Both the position numbers and the translations under genes were made by a program. Under the pieces are notes generated by a model, which ran no database searches, was not told where the DNA came from, and saw nothing but the letters and a program-made list of their open reading frames with translations. Shown piece after piece: positions 51,201 through 58,993 of a DNA stretch of 64,000 nt. How positions within the stretch are numbered: the stretch's first letter is position 1; every line of letters begins with the position of its first letter. This DNA comes from Clostridia bacterium. Lineage in GTDB: Bacteria > Bacillota > Clostridia > Oscillospirales > CAG-272. Location of the stretch: assembly GCA_017463125.1 (NCBI GenBank), contig JAFTPV010000014.1, forward strand, positions 62,001 through 126,000, in the 5' to 3' direction.

Positions 51201-53455
51201 ACACAGAAATCGCCTTCAAATACGAAGCAAGTTCCAAGACTTATATTTTTACAGGGAACGTATACCACGTCACCATTGCCGGGCATCGAGGATAACTCAA
51301 GCACGTTGCCGGTTGCTCCCTCTCTCTTGTCCTCTACGACGAAGAGAGTTGCACCGTTTGATTTAAGCTCGTAGGTAACCTCTGTCGGTGCGCTTCCTAC
51401 AAGGTCGTCCTCAAAGTCAACAGGCTCGGCGGGTATGGGGTCGTTCTTTATAACTCCGCTATTTTTTTCGATAATGTCAATATATCTTGCGTAATCGGCG
51501 CTGGTATGAAGCGGAACCTCGTACTCGCTAAGACCGAAGCATGCGAAAATAGTGTTCCATACAGAGTGTGTAAGAGAGGTCGCGTTCATATCGCCCTCGT
51601 TGCACTGAATCGCGAGCTGCATACCCTGGCTCTCCGGGTTGCATCTGTCCTTGTAATACGAGAACGAGCCGTCAGTCTTTCTGAACTCAAGGTATTTTTT
51701 GAGTGTCGCGCGAATAGCGTCAGGAGCAACGCTCATAAGAGCGCCCTTAACCTCTTGTGCATCTGCCTCGTCACCGAATTTTTTGATATTGTCCATCAGC
51801 ATATCGATTGAGCACCAGCAGTTGTAGATGTTACAGATATGCGTGGTTGCCTGTGAGGAGGTTATCGTTTCAACGGCAAATAACGCGGCCTTTTTAGCGT
51901 TGGGATATGGTTGCTCAAACGCGGTGTAAACGTGCGCCGCCTTGAACATAGCATCGACAGCGTTGTAGTTACGCTGAGAGCTCCACGTTCCCGTTTCTTT
52001 ATTTTGCGTACGGTTGAGATAATCTATAATCATCTCGCATGGGCTCCAGTCGGCGTTATCCTCTTTTAGCTGTGCTTCTCTTGCAAGGACCTGGCTGTTC
52101 TGGTTGGCAAGCTCGTTGTTTACCGAGTATGCGTTAGCCTCGTTTTCTTTCACCTTTGCCTCAAGGCCTGCAAGGTAACTTGCCAGAGCCTCCTTGGTTT
52201 TCAGGTTGTCGGCTACCGCTGCTGATGACGTTGCAACGATTTTAGAAACCGCTGATACAGAGTCTTTAGTTAAAGGTGAGGTTAGGTAAGATGCACCGCT
52301 AACATCGACGGGCGTTCCGTCCCAGAGCAGTCCGTCACCCTTTTTTCCGGTAGGAGTATCGTAGGTAGGAGATACACCGTAACCGCTGAGAAGAGCTACC
52401 GCACGGTCAAGGTCGCGTCCGCGCCTTGTGAGCTTTGCGTCAACCTGCTCCTTTGTCCACTGTGGGTGATAGAAGAATCCGTTAGGGTCTTGGCGCATTT
52501 TTACAAACTGAACTATTTGCTGTTGCATCCACTCGGGTGTGCCTACCTTACCATAGCCGAAATCGAACCTATTCATACCCATGTGGCTAATAAGAGTAAG
52601 TGCCTGGTAGGTAGAGTCTATATCAGGTAAGAAGCCGACATTATCACGGCCCGAGTTCGCGTAATAGAAGCCTCCACCGCCGCACATTTCGCCGCCCTGG
52701 CACTCCTCTGTACCGCAGGTGCAGATGTACGGCTCGTAAAGGTTTGCAAGCCAGGTTACAGCACCGTCGGAATAGAGAGCCGTCAGCTCCTTAAGAGCCT
52801 GAATAACCTCGTCGTTAAGGAACTCACCAAGCTTTGCCCAAGCCTTGTCGAGATATTCGTTGTCTATCTGCTGAAGCCTGTCGTAAAGAGAAAACGCTAC
52901 GGTGTCGGAATAGCCGTTCTTGAGGCTTACCGAGCTGCTTTCACTTAAATAATCATCAATCAGGAAATCTACAGCGTCAGCAAATGCAACGCTATAAATA
53001 TCGTCGGTATAAGCCAAGACAATAGACGAGCCGTCGGAGTAGACGGAATAGCCTGCAAGCTTTTGATCCTTTTTGATTTCATCCTCTGCATAAGAGAGAT
53101 AGTTGTTCATAGCAGCGTAAGCGTCGCGTACAATTTGAGCGCTCGGTCTGCCGAGAATGATCTCGTGCTCGTAGGTTCCAACCTCGGCATAGTTCGTCTT
53201 GCTTTCATCCTCTGTGTTCATTGTTTTAGGATAAACGCCGGTAACGCCGTGTATTGCCGCAGCAACCCTTTGCGCAACCATTGCGTCAACGCTGTCGTCC
53301 ATCATTATGTAGATCTGCGTTCCTCTTTCAAACACCAAGCCTTCGGTGCTGGATGAAGGATCATCCGTGTCGTCCTCATTCTTTGGCGTGCATGCTGAAA
53401 ACGCACATAAAGCAAGCAACGAAAGAACGAGTAGGGTAAATAATCGTTTCTTCAT
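45293..53455 (-). CDS. Giant multidomain surface lipoprotein (toroid, LamG-like repeats, deacetylase, Cys-rich repeats)
   Basis: About 2,720 residues. A lipoprotein signal (LFTLLVLSLLALCAFSAC, modified Cys22) anchors it outside the membrane. Order: a GH67N-like segment (about 35-170, with EHEIILGRPSAQIV); the alpha/alpha toroid (190-660), with an extra cysteine cluster CTCGTEECQGGEMC inside; about six ConA/LamG-like beta-sandwich repeats (680-2095), each opening with a DFED/YDFE motif and closing with a LDNI motif; a NodB-type polysaccharide deacetylase (2100-2370) with HDDGD, NHSFTHS, FAYPG and LFSHRV; then about twelve Cys-rich repeats (2460-2712) of the type CxHxDxDGDxxCDxC. The start at 53455 follows AAAGGAG; longer readings overlap the GNAT gene. 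It is likely a cell-surface glycan-processing protein. The partner domains suggest acetylated or amino-sugar glycans, which is inference. Confidence 0.8.
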   Translation of the reverse strand: MKKRLFTLLVLSLLALCAFSACTPKNEDDTDDPSSSTEGLVFERGTQIYIMMDDSVDAMVAQRVAAAIHGVTGVYPKTMNTEDESKTNYAEVGTYEHEIILGRPSAQIVRDAYAAMNNYLSYAEDEIKKDQKLAGYSVYSDGSSIVLAYTDDIYSVAFADAVDFLIDDYLSESSSVSLKNGYSDTVAFSLYDRLQQIDNEYLDKAWAKLGEFLNDEVIQALKELTALYSDGAVTWLANLYEPYICTCGTEECQGGEMCGGGGFYYANSGRDNVGFLPDIDSTYQALTLISHMGMNRFDFGYGKVGTPEWMQQQIVQFVKMRQDPNGFFYHPQWTKEQVDAKLTRRGRDLDRAVALLSGYGVSPTYDTPTGKKGDGLLWDGTPVDVSGASYLTSPLTKDSVSAVSKIVATSSAAVADNLKTKEALASYLAGLEAKVKENEANAYSVNNELANQNSQVLAREAQLKEDNADWSPCEMIIDYLNRTQNKETGTWSSQRNYNAVDAMFKAAHVYTAFEQPYPNAKKAALFAVETITSSQATTHICNIYNCWCSIDMLMDNIKKFGDEADAQEVKGALMSVAPDAIRATLKKYLEFRKTDGSFSYYKDRCNPESQGMQLAIQCNEGDMNATSLTHSVWNTIFACFGLSEYEVPLHTSADYARYIDIIEKNSGVIKNDPIPAEPVDFEDDLVGSAPTEVTYELKSNGATLFVVEDKREGATGNVLELSSMPGNGDVVYVPCKNISLGTCFVFEGDFCVEDAKGGYIAQINVGASCYMLNLKLADAKDENGNSYKKVQILESSSQGSPRIENDLGISARLGEWFNIRIEYYLGSHDSVRIKVYFNGELAAVTDNYYDHKGTKITTGTGNPNKYYSYTQINIMSDQQAVLLMDNLYTDKTEDNYKPAHDLNNQPLINIDPPNRDEVIYDFENQAAGKNYPKDFTVSENEGTLEVIDGESNNVLHISQNKGKGASLYLPAVTRTRATNCAVVEMDVTVASGTVGSSLNLKLNANNLISGDTGAITAFNIEIIEIDGKSYAVLTEAPGGVSINTISACAVELGATMRLRLEYYEDTNVTLIYVYDNVNDKFVLCASSDTLASGGGVRKFQRLTLSVNNDSVIDLTLDNIKAERIVKSFEEATVPDKDKIIYDFDKVTEGITYPESALVTNGTDKLISLGTSNQSIKVPVNYRAVISNFVSFSANISHSANGADAAYRISYCDKDGNIILAYDLIYKGGRLFVYEHTEYGTSEQYIASFATNDEAPLTIEYFDRNDITNIYYDGSCIAVSSVVYSKNTASLVCEYVTVTALTSLGSLNLDDIVAESYNKVCKNEKITGSNAEDDAEKITFESSSTGSIPAVITTKFSSIGADLRIEQMLDKLDKATKVLAFDSTSDAGDYMYVGVTKEDESYNALIFEADLAFSKADGKAISYQFFFEDMKGSSASRLYLTSIEYSSTSNSFTIKDYSGSSSSTTVQVDGQDAKLYRNDGTAVKYTPEGDFSDWFTLRIEIYEGSRNEMRIKTYINDTLVYITNNFYNSHAKDEHAGLDLVKKVSILALSSCEATMYLDNASLVKTNKKLEADAADVTTKLYPTVNTPVIIIPPAPVDPNEKIPEVMDFEDEKIYSNTTVEDKNGSNWPTLEVIDGKLNFVSDGGDYIYIKPTVTKGTYNYAVFEADLSFEFNVSETASRAFYTFTVGADGGSSFPTAYRFNIEYNAATGVIKLVPYNNENTYGAVISKTIGTPGSPTTETAAIKLTIEQYFVNDDVVIVISVDGDIVSIVNSAENQSYKNTSGINVSNNMFYTYKSDGTGKPYLTMGRIDINSHSGTKTVMKLDNVTFVQKNKDLDKTLIEAKPGSLIKGEAGLGVYHKSIGGYMYNVTKIWNEVDLNNANATGERFIWRTQGGTNDAKAITVGKSSDGVGDPTRAYSYIDIASYGTNKVLEYGQIYSHTRASRLYLKNNEATTGSLYVFETDLVIGSMEGVKAGDAVLSFHLRNNKTETSDFFGNLRIYKNESGSYALGYNEYKTYADIESGVWTNIRLEYYHEAGVARYYVNGELVGSERIVTTLDTSKYEFVSVSLIGSAYDAFVWLDNTVITATDDEYERIDGDPDELATVLPVKDGANGVVVLIHDDGDLDTMSILDSVYGKYSLRADVAMVVNRVYDNTTMAPKSSVDSWKPYIDTDRWGLINHSFTHSFWGNADETSLNIDEEKMLLEIVKSGEYLRECFDERVLTFAYPGFSNVVDTLGHGKAKTYAAAMALIKQNYIAAREYNFPTSNHTGLNLYDLNYAFMGASSISLGDDNLAKVLERIDGAATGKLTVLFSHRVVENASEITEGDTSTVPRSYIEAIAKSVSNYAAEGYVWNAHYEDAMLYLKEAESAKVSTVTDNGTITVTLTDSLPDEIYNYALTVEIVVPAEWAGAKIVQGDSVSYARAFERDGKWIVYADIVPDGGVATVVAESDTTLLPEAPVLPCKHADKEPVDSVCDVCGREYYDPDTCTHKDTDGDGECDNCKTEFTCEHIDADGNDKCDKCEAPYSCPHYDSKTEPDRICDVCGDEYYDPETCEHKDADGDKKCNLCSSEFVCEHKDASGDDKCDNCDAPYSCPHYDSKTEPDRICDVCGDEYYDPETCEHKDADGDGACDNCETKFTCEHADEDKDGYCDSCTAPYTCPHRDRDPIDSICDKCGEEYYDPATCDHTDEDGDEECDKCGLSTKPGGSIGGVFDDGTAWT
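45577..45990. repeat. 198-bp tandem repeat within the giant gene
   Basis: Two near-identical units with a 198-base period (66 codons) encode SCPHYDSKTEPDRICDVCG and following Cys-rich residues twice. Identity is very high over at least 125 bases (compare 45593 and 45791 onward). It points to recent in-frame duplication of Cys-rich repeats. Confidence 0.9.
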
Positions 53456-53486
53456 ACAATACTCCTTTTCTTTTTTGTACATATTT

Positions 53487-54638
53487 CTATACATAATCAA
53501 GTGTGGACCATGTGAGAGGGAGAGGAAGAGCACCCTTTAGCTCGCACGGAATATCGAGTATAAGACTGCTGTCCGGTGCTCCAAATAGAAGCCGCATAGC
53601 CTCTGAATCAGTAAGGGTGGCGTCGGGCTGTGCCGCGCTTTCATAACAGCCGCACTCACCGTCTTTAGAGTAGAGAGTTATCCTCTCTTTTCCTTCTATA
53701 TCTATCGTGTATTCAAACTCGGCAAGGGCCCTGCTCTTTGCCTGCATTTTCATCAGTCTGTTTACGAGCCTCGCGTAGCTTAAGAGCTTGAAGCGCGAGG
53801 GAGTCATTACCGCATAGTCGTCAGCGTAGCGATAGAAGAGCTTCAGCTCCTCGGTCATATAAGGAGGGATAGATACGTGCGTTTCCCAGAAGAATTTAGT
53901 AACTGCACACACCGCATCGTAGAGGTCCTGCGGGCTCTCGGCAGAAAATTCTCCGATTTCGCGAAAATCTTCTGATATACAAAGGTAGCCGATAGGCTCA
54001 CCGCCCCGTCTTGCAAGATAGGGAATCATACTCTTCGTTGTCAGAGCAAGGTACATATCTCTGTAATTTTCATCAGACCTTCTATTTACGTACATTGGCT
54101 TTTTCATCATTACGCCGTGACAGTACTTAAGAGCCTCGGTGTCATCACGCTCGATTTTTTCAAGTGTTACCTCGTCTGCTCTGTTTTCCGAATACTTCGC
54201 ATTATGGTCGGAGAGGGAGAAACGCACGAGCTGTCCGCACCCCTCAAAGCCAAATCTGCCGTATCTCTGCCTTGAGCCGCCGAGTCTTGCACCGTCTGCT
54301 CCAAGCTCGCGTATTTCTTCCATAGCTAGATTGAAAAGCCTTGTGAAATAGCCGCGCCCCTCGTAACCGGGCAGCGTTGCTATATTTCCTGTGGTGAAGA
54401 AGAGAAATTCCTCGCCGTCAATAACGGCAGGCAGAGGATAAACTCCTACAACCGATACAAGCCTTCCGTCCTCGAAAACTCCAGTGTGTCTTGCCATGTG
54501 CTCGTCGTCGCGCACCCACATCTTGGGTTGCTCTCTGTCAAAATGCACGGGACGCTTATATTTATTTTCAAAGGTCTTTGTCAGTACCTCAAAAAGCTCG
54601 TCGTAGTCGTCTTTATTTAATTTTCTAATAGTTTGCAT
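53487..54638 (-). CDS. GNAT family N-acetyltransferase (Eis-like)
   Basis: 383 residues. The acetyl-CoA loop is TGNIATLPGYEGRGYFTRLF, followed by ARLGGSRQRYGRFGFE as in Eis-type two-GNAT-plus-SCP enzymes, whose size it matches. The C terminus (PDATLTDSEAMRLLFG) fits the SCP2-like last domain. The substrate is not known; proximity to murQ and the deacetylase makes an amino-sugar plausible. Ribosome site AAAGGAGAG. It is 31 bases ahead of the giant lipoprotein gene and 54 after murQ, so probably one operon. Confidence 0.85.
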   Translation of the reverse strand: MQTIRKLNKDDYDELFEVLTKTFENKYKRPVHFDREQPKMWVRDDEHMARHTGVFEDGRLVSVVGVYPLPAVIDGEEFLFFTTGNIATLPGYEGRGYFTRLFNLAMEEIRELGADGARLGGSRQRYGRFGFEGCGQLVRFSLSDHNAKYSENRADEVTLEKIERDDTEALKYCHGVMMKKPMYVNRRSDENYRDMYLALTTKSMIPYLARRGGEPIGYLCISEDFREIGEFSAESPQDLYDAVCAVTKFFWETHVSIPPYMTEELKLFYRYADDYAVMTPSRFKLLSYARLVNRLMKMQAKSRALAEFEYTIDIEGKERITLYSKDGECGCYESAAQPDATLTDSEAMRLLFGAPDSSLILDIPCELKGALPLPLTWSTLDYV

Positions 54639-54692
54639 ATTCAGCTCTCCTTTTCTGAAACCATTTATGTAAGCTTTCTGCCTTTTTGTGCG

Positions 54693-55508
54693 TCAGGGCT
54701 TGCTTTTATAGCTGTCTACCGCCTTCGGTATTGAAAAATCATTATTAATCAGAAGCTGTTCCGCATCCTCGCGTGAAATTCCAGTCATCTCGCAAACTAT
54801 ACCGATCATTCTGCCGCGTAGCTTTATGTTGGTGGGCTTCAGATTTATCATCATATTTTCGTAAACCTTGCCGGTTTTAACCATAGCCGCAGTGCTTATC
54901 ATATTCATAACCATCTTCTGTGCGTTTCCCGCCTTCATTCTGGTTGAGCCGGTAACGACCTCGGCACCCGTAGGAGTGTATATATATACGTCGGCGTAAG
55001 GCTTTATCTTTGTTTCGGGGTTGCTGCAAAGGGCAATTGTTTTACAGCCGATACTCCTCGCGTACTCCATACCTCTCGCTACGTACTCGGCGCTGCCCGA
55101 GGCGGAAACGCCCATAACGACATCAAGGGAGGTGAGATTTTTCGCCTTCAGGTCAGCAACGCCTGCCTCGCCCGAGTCCTCTTGATTTTCTGCTGCTCTG
55201 ACGAGAGTTGATTCACCGCCTGCGATTACTGCAATAACGGTATTGTAATCAACACCGTAGGTCGGAGGACACTCCGCTGCGTCTGCCGTTGCGAGTCTGC
55301 CCGAGGTTCCCGCACCCATATAAACGAGCCTGCCGCCGTTTGCTATAGCTTCGGTTACGATATCAACAGCTGCCTCAATTTCCGGCAAGGCTGTCTCAAC
55401 GGCGTCTACCGAGCGGTAGTTTTCTTCATTAATAAGTTTTATTATCTCGGCTGTGGACGCCTTATCAATATGGGTTGTTTTAGGGTTTCTCATCTCTGTT
55501 TCAAACAT
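54693..55508 (-). CDS. murQ: N-acetylmuramic acid 6-phosphate etherase
   Basis: Cleaves the lactyl ether of MurNAc-6-phosphate to give GlcNAc-6-phosphate in cell-wall recycling or scavenging. 271 residues, slightly short at the N terminus. The SIS-domain marks are GRLVYMGAGTSGRLATADAA with ECPPTYG, MGVSASGSAEYVARGMEYAR, and GSTRMKAGNAQKMVMNM. The ATG at 55508 follows GAGG; a TTG at 55523 is also open. It directly follows a HTH-kinase fusion that could supply its phosphorylated substrate. Confidence 0.94.
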   Translation of the reverse strand: MFETEMRNPKTTHIDKASTAEIIKLINEENYRSVDAVETALPEIEAAVDIVTEAIANGGRLVYMGAGTSGRLATADAAECPPTYGVDYNTVIAVIAGGESTLVRAAENQEDSGEAGVADLKAKNLTSLDVVMGVSASGSAEYVARGMEYARSIGCKTIALCSNPETKIKPYADVYIYTPTGAEVVTGSTRMKAGNAQKMVMNMISTAAMVKTGKVYENMMINLKPTNIKLRGRMIGIVCEMTGISREDAEQLLINNDFSIPKAVDSYKSKP

Positions 55509-55525
55509 CTTTTTATACCTCAATA

Positions 55526-56674
55526 TTAGTTATAACTATTTTTGAAATTCTTCTCAAACGTATCAAAATCTATCGCGCACCGCTCTTTTATAGTGCACAT
55601 TCTCATAGCACCGAAAATAGGAGGTGCGGAGGGAAATTCGGCGACGATGTTTTTATTTAACTTTTCGCCGATAAGAGCCGTCATTTCGCTAGAATGCTGT
55701 GCAAGACCGCCCGATATTACAACGTGGTTGCCGTAATACCCGTAATTGTGCATGTGGTTTATAAGGGCGGCAATGCTGTCGGCGTTGCTTTGTATTATGG
55801 CTCTTGCGGTTTCGTCACCGGATGCCATAGCCTCAAACGCAAGAGGGGCAAACGAGGCGATATAGTCCTTACCCGCTCTGTATATTGAGTCCGTATGATC
55901 GGGAGCCGAGCCGCCAAGCTTTATTTCCGCAAGTCTTACTACCTCTGATTTTGCAGTGAGTCCGTCAGCGTAGGAATATGCGGCACGGATAACCTCTCGG
56001 CCTATGTCGTATCCCGAGCCCACGTCACCAAAGAGATAGCCCCAGCCGCCGACTCTTTTCAGCTTTTCGCCGTCCCAGCCGTAAACCACAGAGCCTGTGC
56101 CGATTATAGTCGCAATACATTTTGACGGGTCACGCACCATACCGATAACGTTCATTATATCTGATTCAACGTTTATCTTGTACGCTGGGTACTGTCTTTT
56201 GAGAGCTGCCGTTATGATTTCCTTATTGTTGCCAAGCAACGTTCCTGAAACGCCCATAAATATTCTTTTGGGAGTTTTGCCGGATGAGAGCAGTCTTTCG
56301 GTTCCTTCCTTTAGAATATTTATCGAATTTTCTATACCCGAGGAGTTGGGGTTTGAGGAGCCGAGAACTATCTTACTTACAATTTCACCTGACGGCTTGA
56401 ATAAAACAAACTCTGTTTTCGTTCCTCCGCCGTCTACGGCTATAAGATAGTCACCGTTCTCGTATACTACGCTTTCACCTAAAAACTCACCGACGCTGAC
56501 GCACAGCACCCGACAGATTTCCTTAAGCTTGAATATATCGGGGTAAGACATTCCTCTCTCCCACTTTGAAACAGTCTGCGGAGCAATAAAAAGCAGGTCT
56601 GCAAATTCCTGCTGAGTAAGTCCCTTTGATATTCTGTAATTTTTTATTTTGAGGCCAAGATCCTTCGGTTCCAT
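55526..56674 (-). CDS. HTH-BadF/N-acetylhexosamine kinase fusion
   Basis: 382 residues. Residues about 9-62 form an XRE helix-turn-helix (LTQQEFADLLFIAPQTVSKW). From about 75 on it is a BadF/BadG-type sugar kinase: AVDGGGTKTEFVLF (phosphate 1), TIIGTGSVVYGW, GWGYLFGDVGSGYDIG and VVISGGLAQH. Kinases of this type phosphorylate GlcNAc or MurNAc. With murQ directly behind, MurNAc or its anhydro form is the likeliest substrate. XRE fusion to this kinase is not a common arrangement; it suggests a kinase that also controls its own operon, as ROK proteins do. Ribosome site AGGAGG. Confidence 0.85.
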   Translation of the reverse strand: MEPKDLGLKIKNYRISKGLTQQEFADLLFIAPQTVSKWERGMSYPDIFKLKEICRVLCVSVGEFLGESVVYENGDYLIAVDGGGTKTEFVLFKPSGEIVSKIVLGSSNPNSSGIENSINILKEGTERLLSSGKTPKRIFMGVSGTLLGNNKEIITAALKRQYPAYKINVESDIMNVIGMVRDPSKCIATIIGTGSVVYGWDGEKLKRVGGWGYLFGDVGSGYDIGREVIRAAYSYADGLTAKSEVVRLAEIKLGGSAPDHTDSIYRAGKDYIASFAPLAFEAMASGDETARAIIQSNADSIAALINHMHNYGYYGNHVVISGGLAQHSSEMTALIGEKLNKNIVAEFPSAPPIFGAMRMCTIKERCAIDFDTFEKNFKNSYN

Positions 56675-56749
56675 AAAATTAATAAATCCTCCTGATGAAA
56701 AAATTGCTTTAGAAAAGCCTATGGTGAAATTTTAGTTCTTGTCACCTTA

Positions 56750-56820
56750 ATTATACACTAAATTTTGCCCCAAAAGCAAACACCTAATTGTTGAGAATTT
56801 ACAAAACGCAACAATTAGGT
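56750..56820 (-). promoter_or_regulatory. Promoter and large palindrome ahead of the HTH-kinase gene
   Basis: TATAAT (56755-56750, minus strand) has TTGCTT 18 bases upstream. Directly behind the -35 lies a perfect 12-bp inverted repeat ACCTAATTGTTG (56782-56793) and CAACAATTAGGT (56809-56820). No T-run suits a gene on either strand, so an operator is likelier than a terminator. The HTH-kinase is the obvious candidate ligand. Confidence 0.6.
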
Positions 56821-57208
56821 TAGTTATTTTTATAAAATATATATAAAAATTTTAGGCTGTGGTAATAATATACAAAAAAATCCGTCCTCAAAGCCTTTAT
56901 AGGACGGAAATATTAGCTAAAATCAACAAACGGCAAAAAGTAGGAGAATTTTTGAATTTCGGCGTTAAAAAAATGTTTACAATTTATTTAGACCTCGATA
57001 TACTATTTATAACTATTTCTGTATAACTAAAGTAAAGTGAATTCTTTGCTTTGTCGCGTGAGGCACCGAAGGGGAAATATTCTGTCGAAAGATACAAACA
57101 GACCGTGTAAAAAAAAGAAAAAAGCCTGCACAAATTAAATTGTGACAAGCTCTGGATTTCTTCTATATTTTTTACTAAAAACGATTTTTGTAAATTAATA
57201 TTTACTTT
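56821..57208. other. Intergenic region with one terminator and no gene
   Basis: TCCGTCCT (56881-56888) pairs with AGGACGGA (56901-56908), with seven T on the minus strand, a likely terminator for the 57209 gene. A TGTCGAA word at 57083 matches the core Spo0A box but stands alone. The rest is AT-rich, with only very short frames and no ribosome site. Confidence 0.5.
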
Positions 57209-57691
57209 TCACCGTGCTTTTTGGCTCAAACTTAGGTTTTTTGTAAATGCCTGCTCGAAAATTTTCGACAGAGATTTTGCGGTGTAGCTGTAGATGCTGG
57301 CTACCTTTGCTCCATGCTCAAGCTCTGCGTAAAGAAGTATTGACATACCTGTAAACTTGATTCTGAATCCCGCCTTTAATGCGTAAGATGTCAGATTGGC
57401 CTGCTCTGTGCGGCTTATCGAAAACGGAGAGTCAGCACTGTGTATCACGGTCAATACGCCGTTTTCGCTTTTTGCATATATTTCAAAGAAACGCTCACCG
57501 CCCGTACACTTTAGCATAAGCTTCAGAAAATATATTATATGCTCTGCCGAAACGCGGACCTGCTCGCCCTCATCGCAATCCGAGTGAATATCAATCAGCC
57601 CTCGGAAATTTTCTTGTGCAAAGTCAGAAAGGGCAGAGAAAAGCTCTGTGAGTAAAATACTGCCGTCTGCTCTTTTTGAAATAAGCTTCAT
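57209..57691 (-). CDS. Hypothetical protein downstream of the PrsA/SurA-like gene
   Basis: 160 residues, unrecognised. Helical N terminus, then alternating strand/helix (VRVSAEHIIYFLKLMLKCTG, GVLTVIHSADSPFSISRTEQ) faintly like a degenerate GHKL ATPase without its N and G boxes. No signal or membrane segment. It starts 32 bases after the lipoprotein stop, so both share a transcript that ends at about 56881. Confidence 0.6.
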   Translation of the reverse strand: MKLISKRADGSILLTELFSALSDFAQENFRGLIDIHSDCDEGEQVRVSAEHIIYFLKLMLKCTGGERFFEIYAKSENGVLTVIHSADSPFSISRTEQANLTSYALKAGFRIKFTGMSILLYAELEHGAKVASIYSYTAKSLSKIFEQAFTKNLSLSQKAR

Positions 57692-57723
57692 AGGTGCTTT
57701 TTACCTTCCGGGAATCGATTTTA

Positions 57724-58818
57724 TCAGTTCATAGAAATATCTTTATGTGAAATATTATGGTACTCTTCGGTGAAATATAATCCGTCGATAGCCTTTGTCT
57801 GCGCCGCTTTAAGCTTTTCGCCGATTATGTCGTCAAGATACGAGCTTTCAATAGCGGAATAGCAACGTTCAAAATGCTCGTCCGACTTTGAAAGACGATA
57901 GATGATATAATATCCGTCAGCGTCGCTTTCCTTAAGCTCAATAACCTCGCTCATCTCCCCGTCGGAAAGACCGAATATTCTTTCTACATAGTCGGAGTAT
58001 ACGGGACTTGTCAGTTCGTCCTTACCCATTACTATACCGGTAAGCTTATCGTCCTTTATGAAATCCGTTTCGGTTGCCATAGTGCTGCCGATTATATATG
58101 CCGCCATGCTCAACTCGTCAGTATAGCCGAGCAGCCTACTTCTATACTCCTCCGCTTCCGTCAGCGTGGATACGCCGCTCTGGAAATATACCTGAAGAAA
58201 TCTTGCTGCTCCGTCACTTTCGTAATATGCTTTAACGTCTTGCTTTGTGAATTCAAATTTGCCTTCTCTCATACCAAGCTCGTTCACGGTGCCTCTGTAA
58301 TATTCGGCAATTGCCTCCTCCGCCATAGCGTAGCGGGTAAGAAGAGTGGCAACCGAGTAATTAAGGTTTTGCTTTTTGAGGGAATCAAGATAGGCTTCGT
58401 AAGAGCCGTGACCAACCTGAAGCGCATCGCCCTCAACTGCACCTATAATATACTGCTCAACCTCGTAATCGGCCTTGTCTGAAAACGGGTCAAAGCCAAT
58501 TTGCTTTGAGAGATGAAATACAGAATAAATTTCCGAAAGGCTTTTGGCAATTATAGAATTGATTTTTTCAACGTATTCACCGGCACCCTCCGAGCTCCAT
58601 ACGCTGCCGTCGCCTCCGTCAACTCTCGACTTGTTATTTAAGAAAAGCGCGCGGTAAAGCTCGTACTTTACGTCATATTCATTGTCATCAATTTTGATTT
58701 TCATAACAACTCTGGATTCCTCCTCGGTGCTCTCAACGGGAGGATATTTATTTTCCGCACAGCCGAAAAGTGAAAATAAAACGGCGGCGCTTAATAAAAA
58801 TGCTAAAACCCTTTTCAT
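57724..58818 (-). CDS. PrsA/SurA-like lipoprotein chaperone
   Basis: 364 residues. The lipobox is LFSLFGC (Cys20). Helical N-terminal and C-terminal arms surround a middle with RFLQVYFQSGVSTLTEAEEY and GLSDGEMSEVIELKESDADG, which resemble the FxEAAxxxS and GDVS/P-type segments of parvulin-containing PrsA, though the parvulin core is degraded. It would assist folding of exported proteins outside the membrane. An own promoter lies upstream. Confidence is good for lipoprotein and moderate for the chaperone family. Confidence 0.68.
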   Translation of the reverse strand: MKRVLAFLLSAAVLFSLFGCAENKYPPVESTEEESRVVMKIKIDDNEYDVKYELYRALFLNNKSRVDGGDGSVWSSEGAGEYVEKINSIIAKSLSEIYSVFHLSKQIGFDPFSDKADYEVEQYIIGAVEGDALQVGHGSYEAYLDSLKKQNLNYSVATLLTRYAMAEEAIAEYYRGTVNELGMREGKFEFTKQDVKAYYESDGAARFLQVYFQSGVSTLTEAEEYRSRLLGYTDELSMAAYIIGSTMATETDFIKDDKLTGIVMGKDELTSPVYSDYVERIFGLSDGEMSEVIELKESDADGYYIIYRLSKSDEHFERCYSAIESSYLDDIIGEKLKAAQTKAIDGLYFTEEYHNISHKDISMN

Positions 58819-58851
58819 ATCTTGTCCTTTTTATAGAATAGAATATAGTTA

Positions 58852-58880
58852 ATTTTAACACACATATATTAATAAATCAA
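58852..58880 (-). promoter_or_regulatory. Promoter of the PrsA/SurA-like gene
   Basis: Minus strand TTGATT-N17-TAAAAT, about 33 bases ahead of the start codon. Confidence 0.7.
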
Positions 58881-58931
58881 GTCAAAATGTTCCCAAAGAG
58901 TAAAATTTAATTAAAAAGTTTGAAAAAGCTG

Positions 58932-58960
58932 TTGCATTTCGGTATAAATTATGTTATTAT
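58932..58960 (+). promoter_or_regulatory. Promoter of hprK
   Basis: TTGCAT-N17-TATTAT, 33 bases ahead of the start codon. Confidence 0.7.
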
Positions 58961-58993
58961 AAACGAAAAAAATATATTTTAGGAAGAAGTCAA

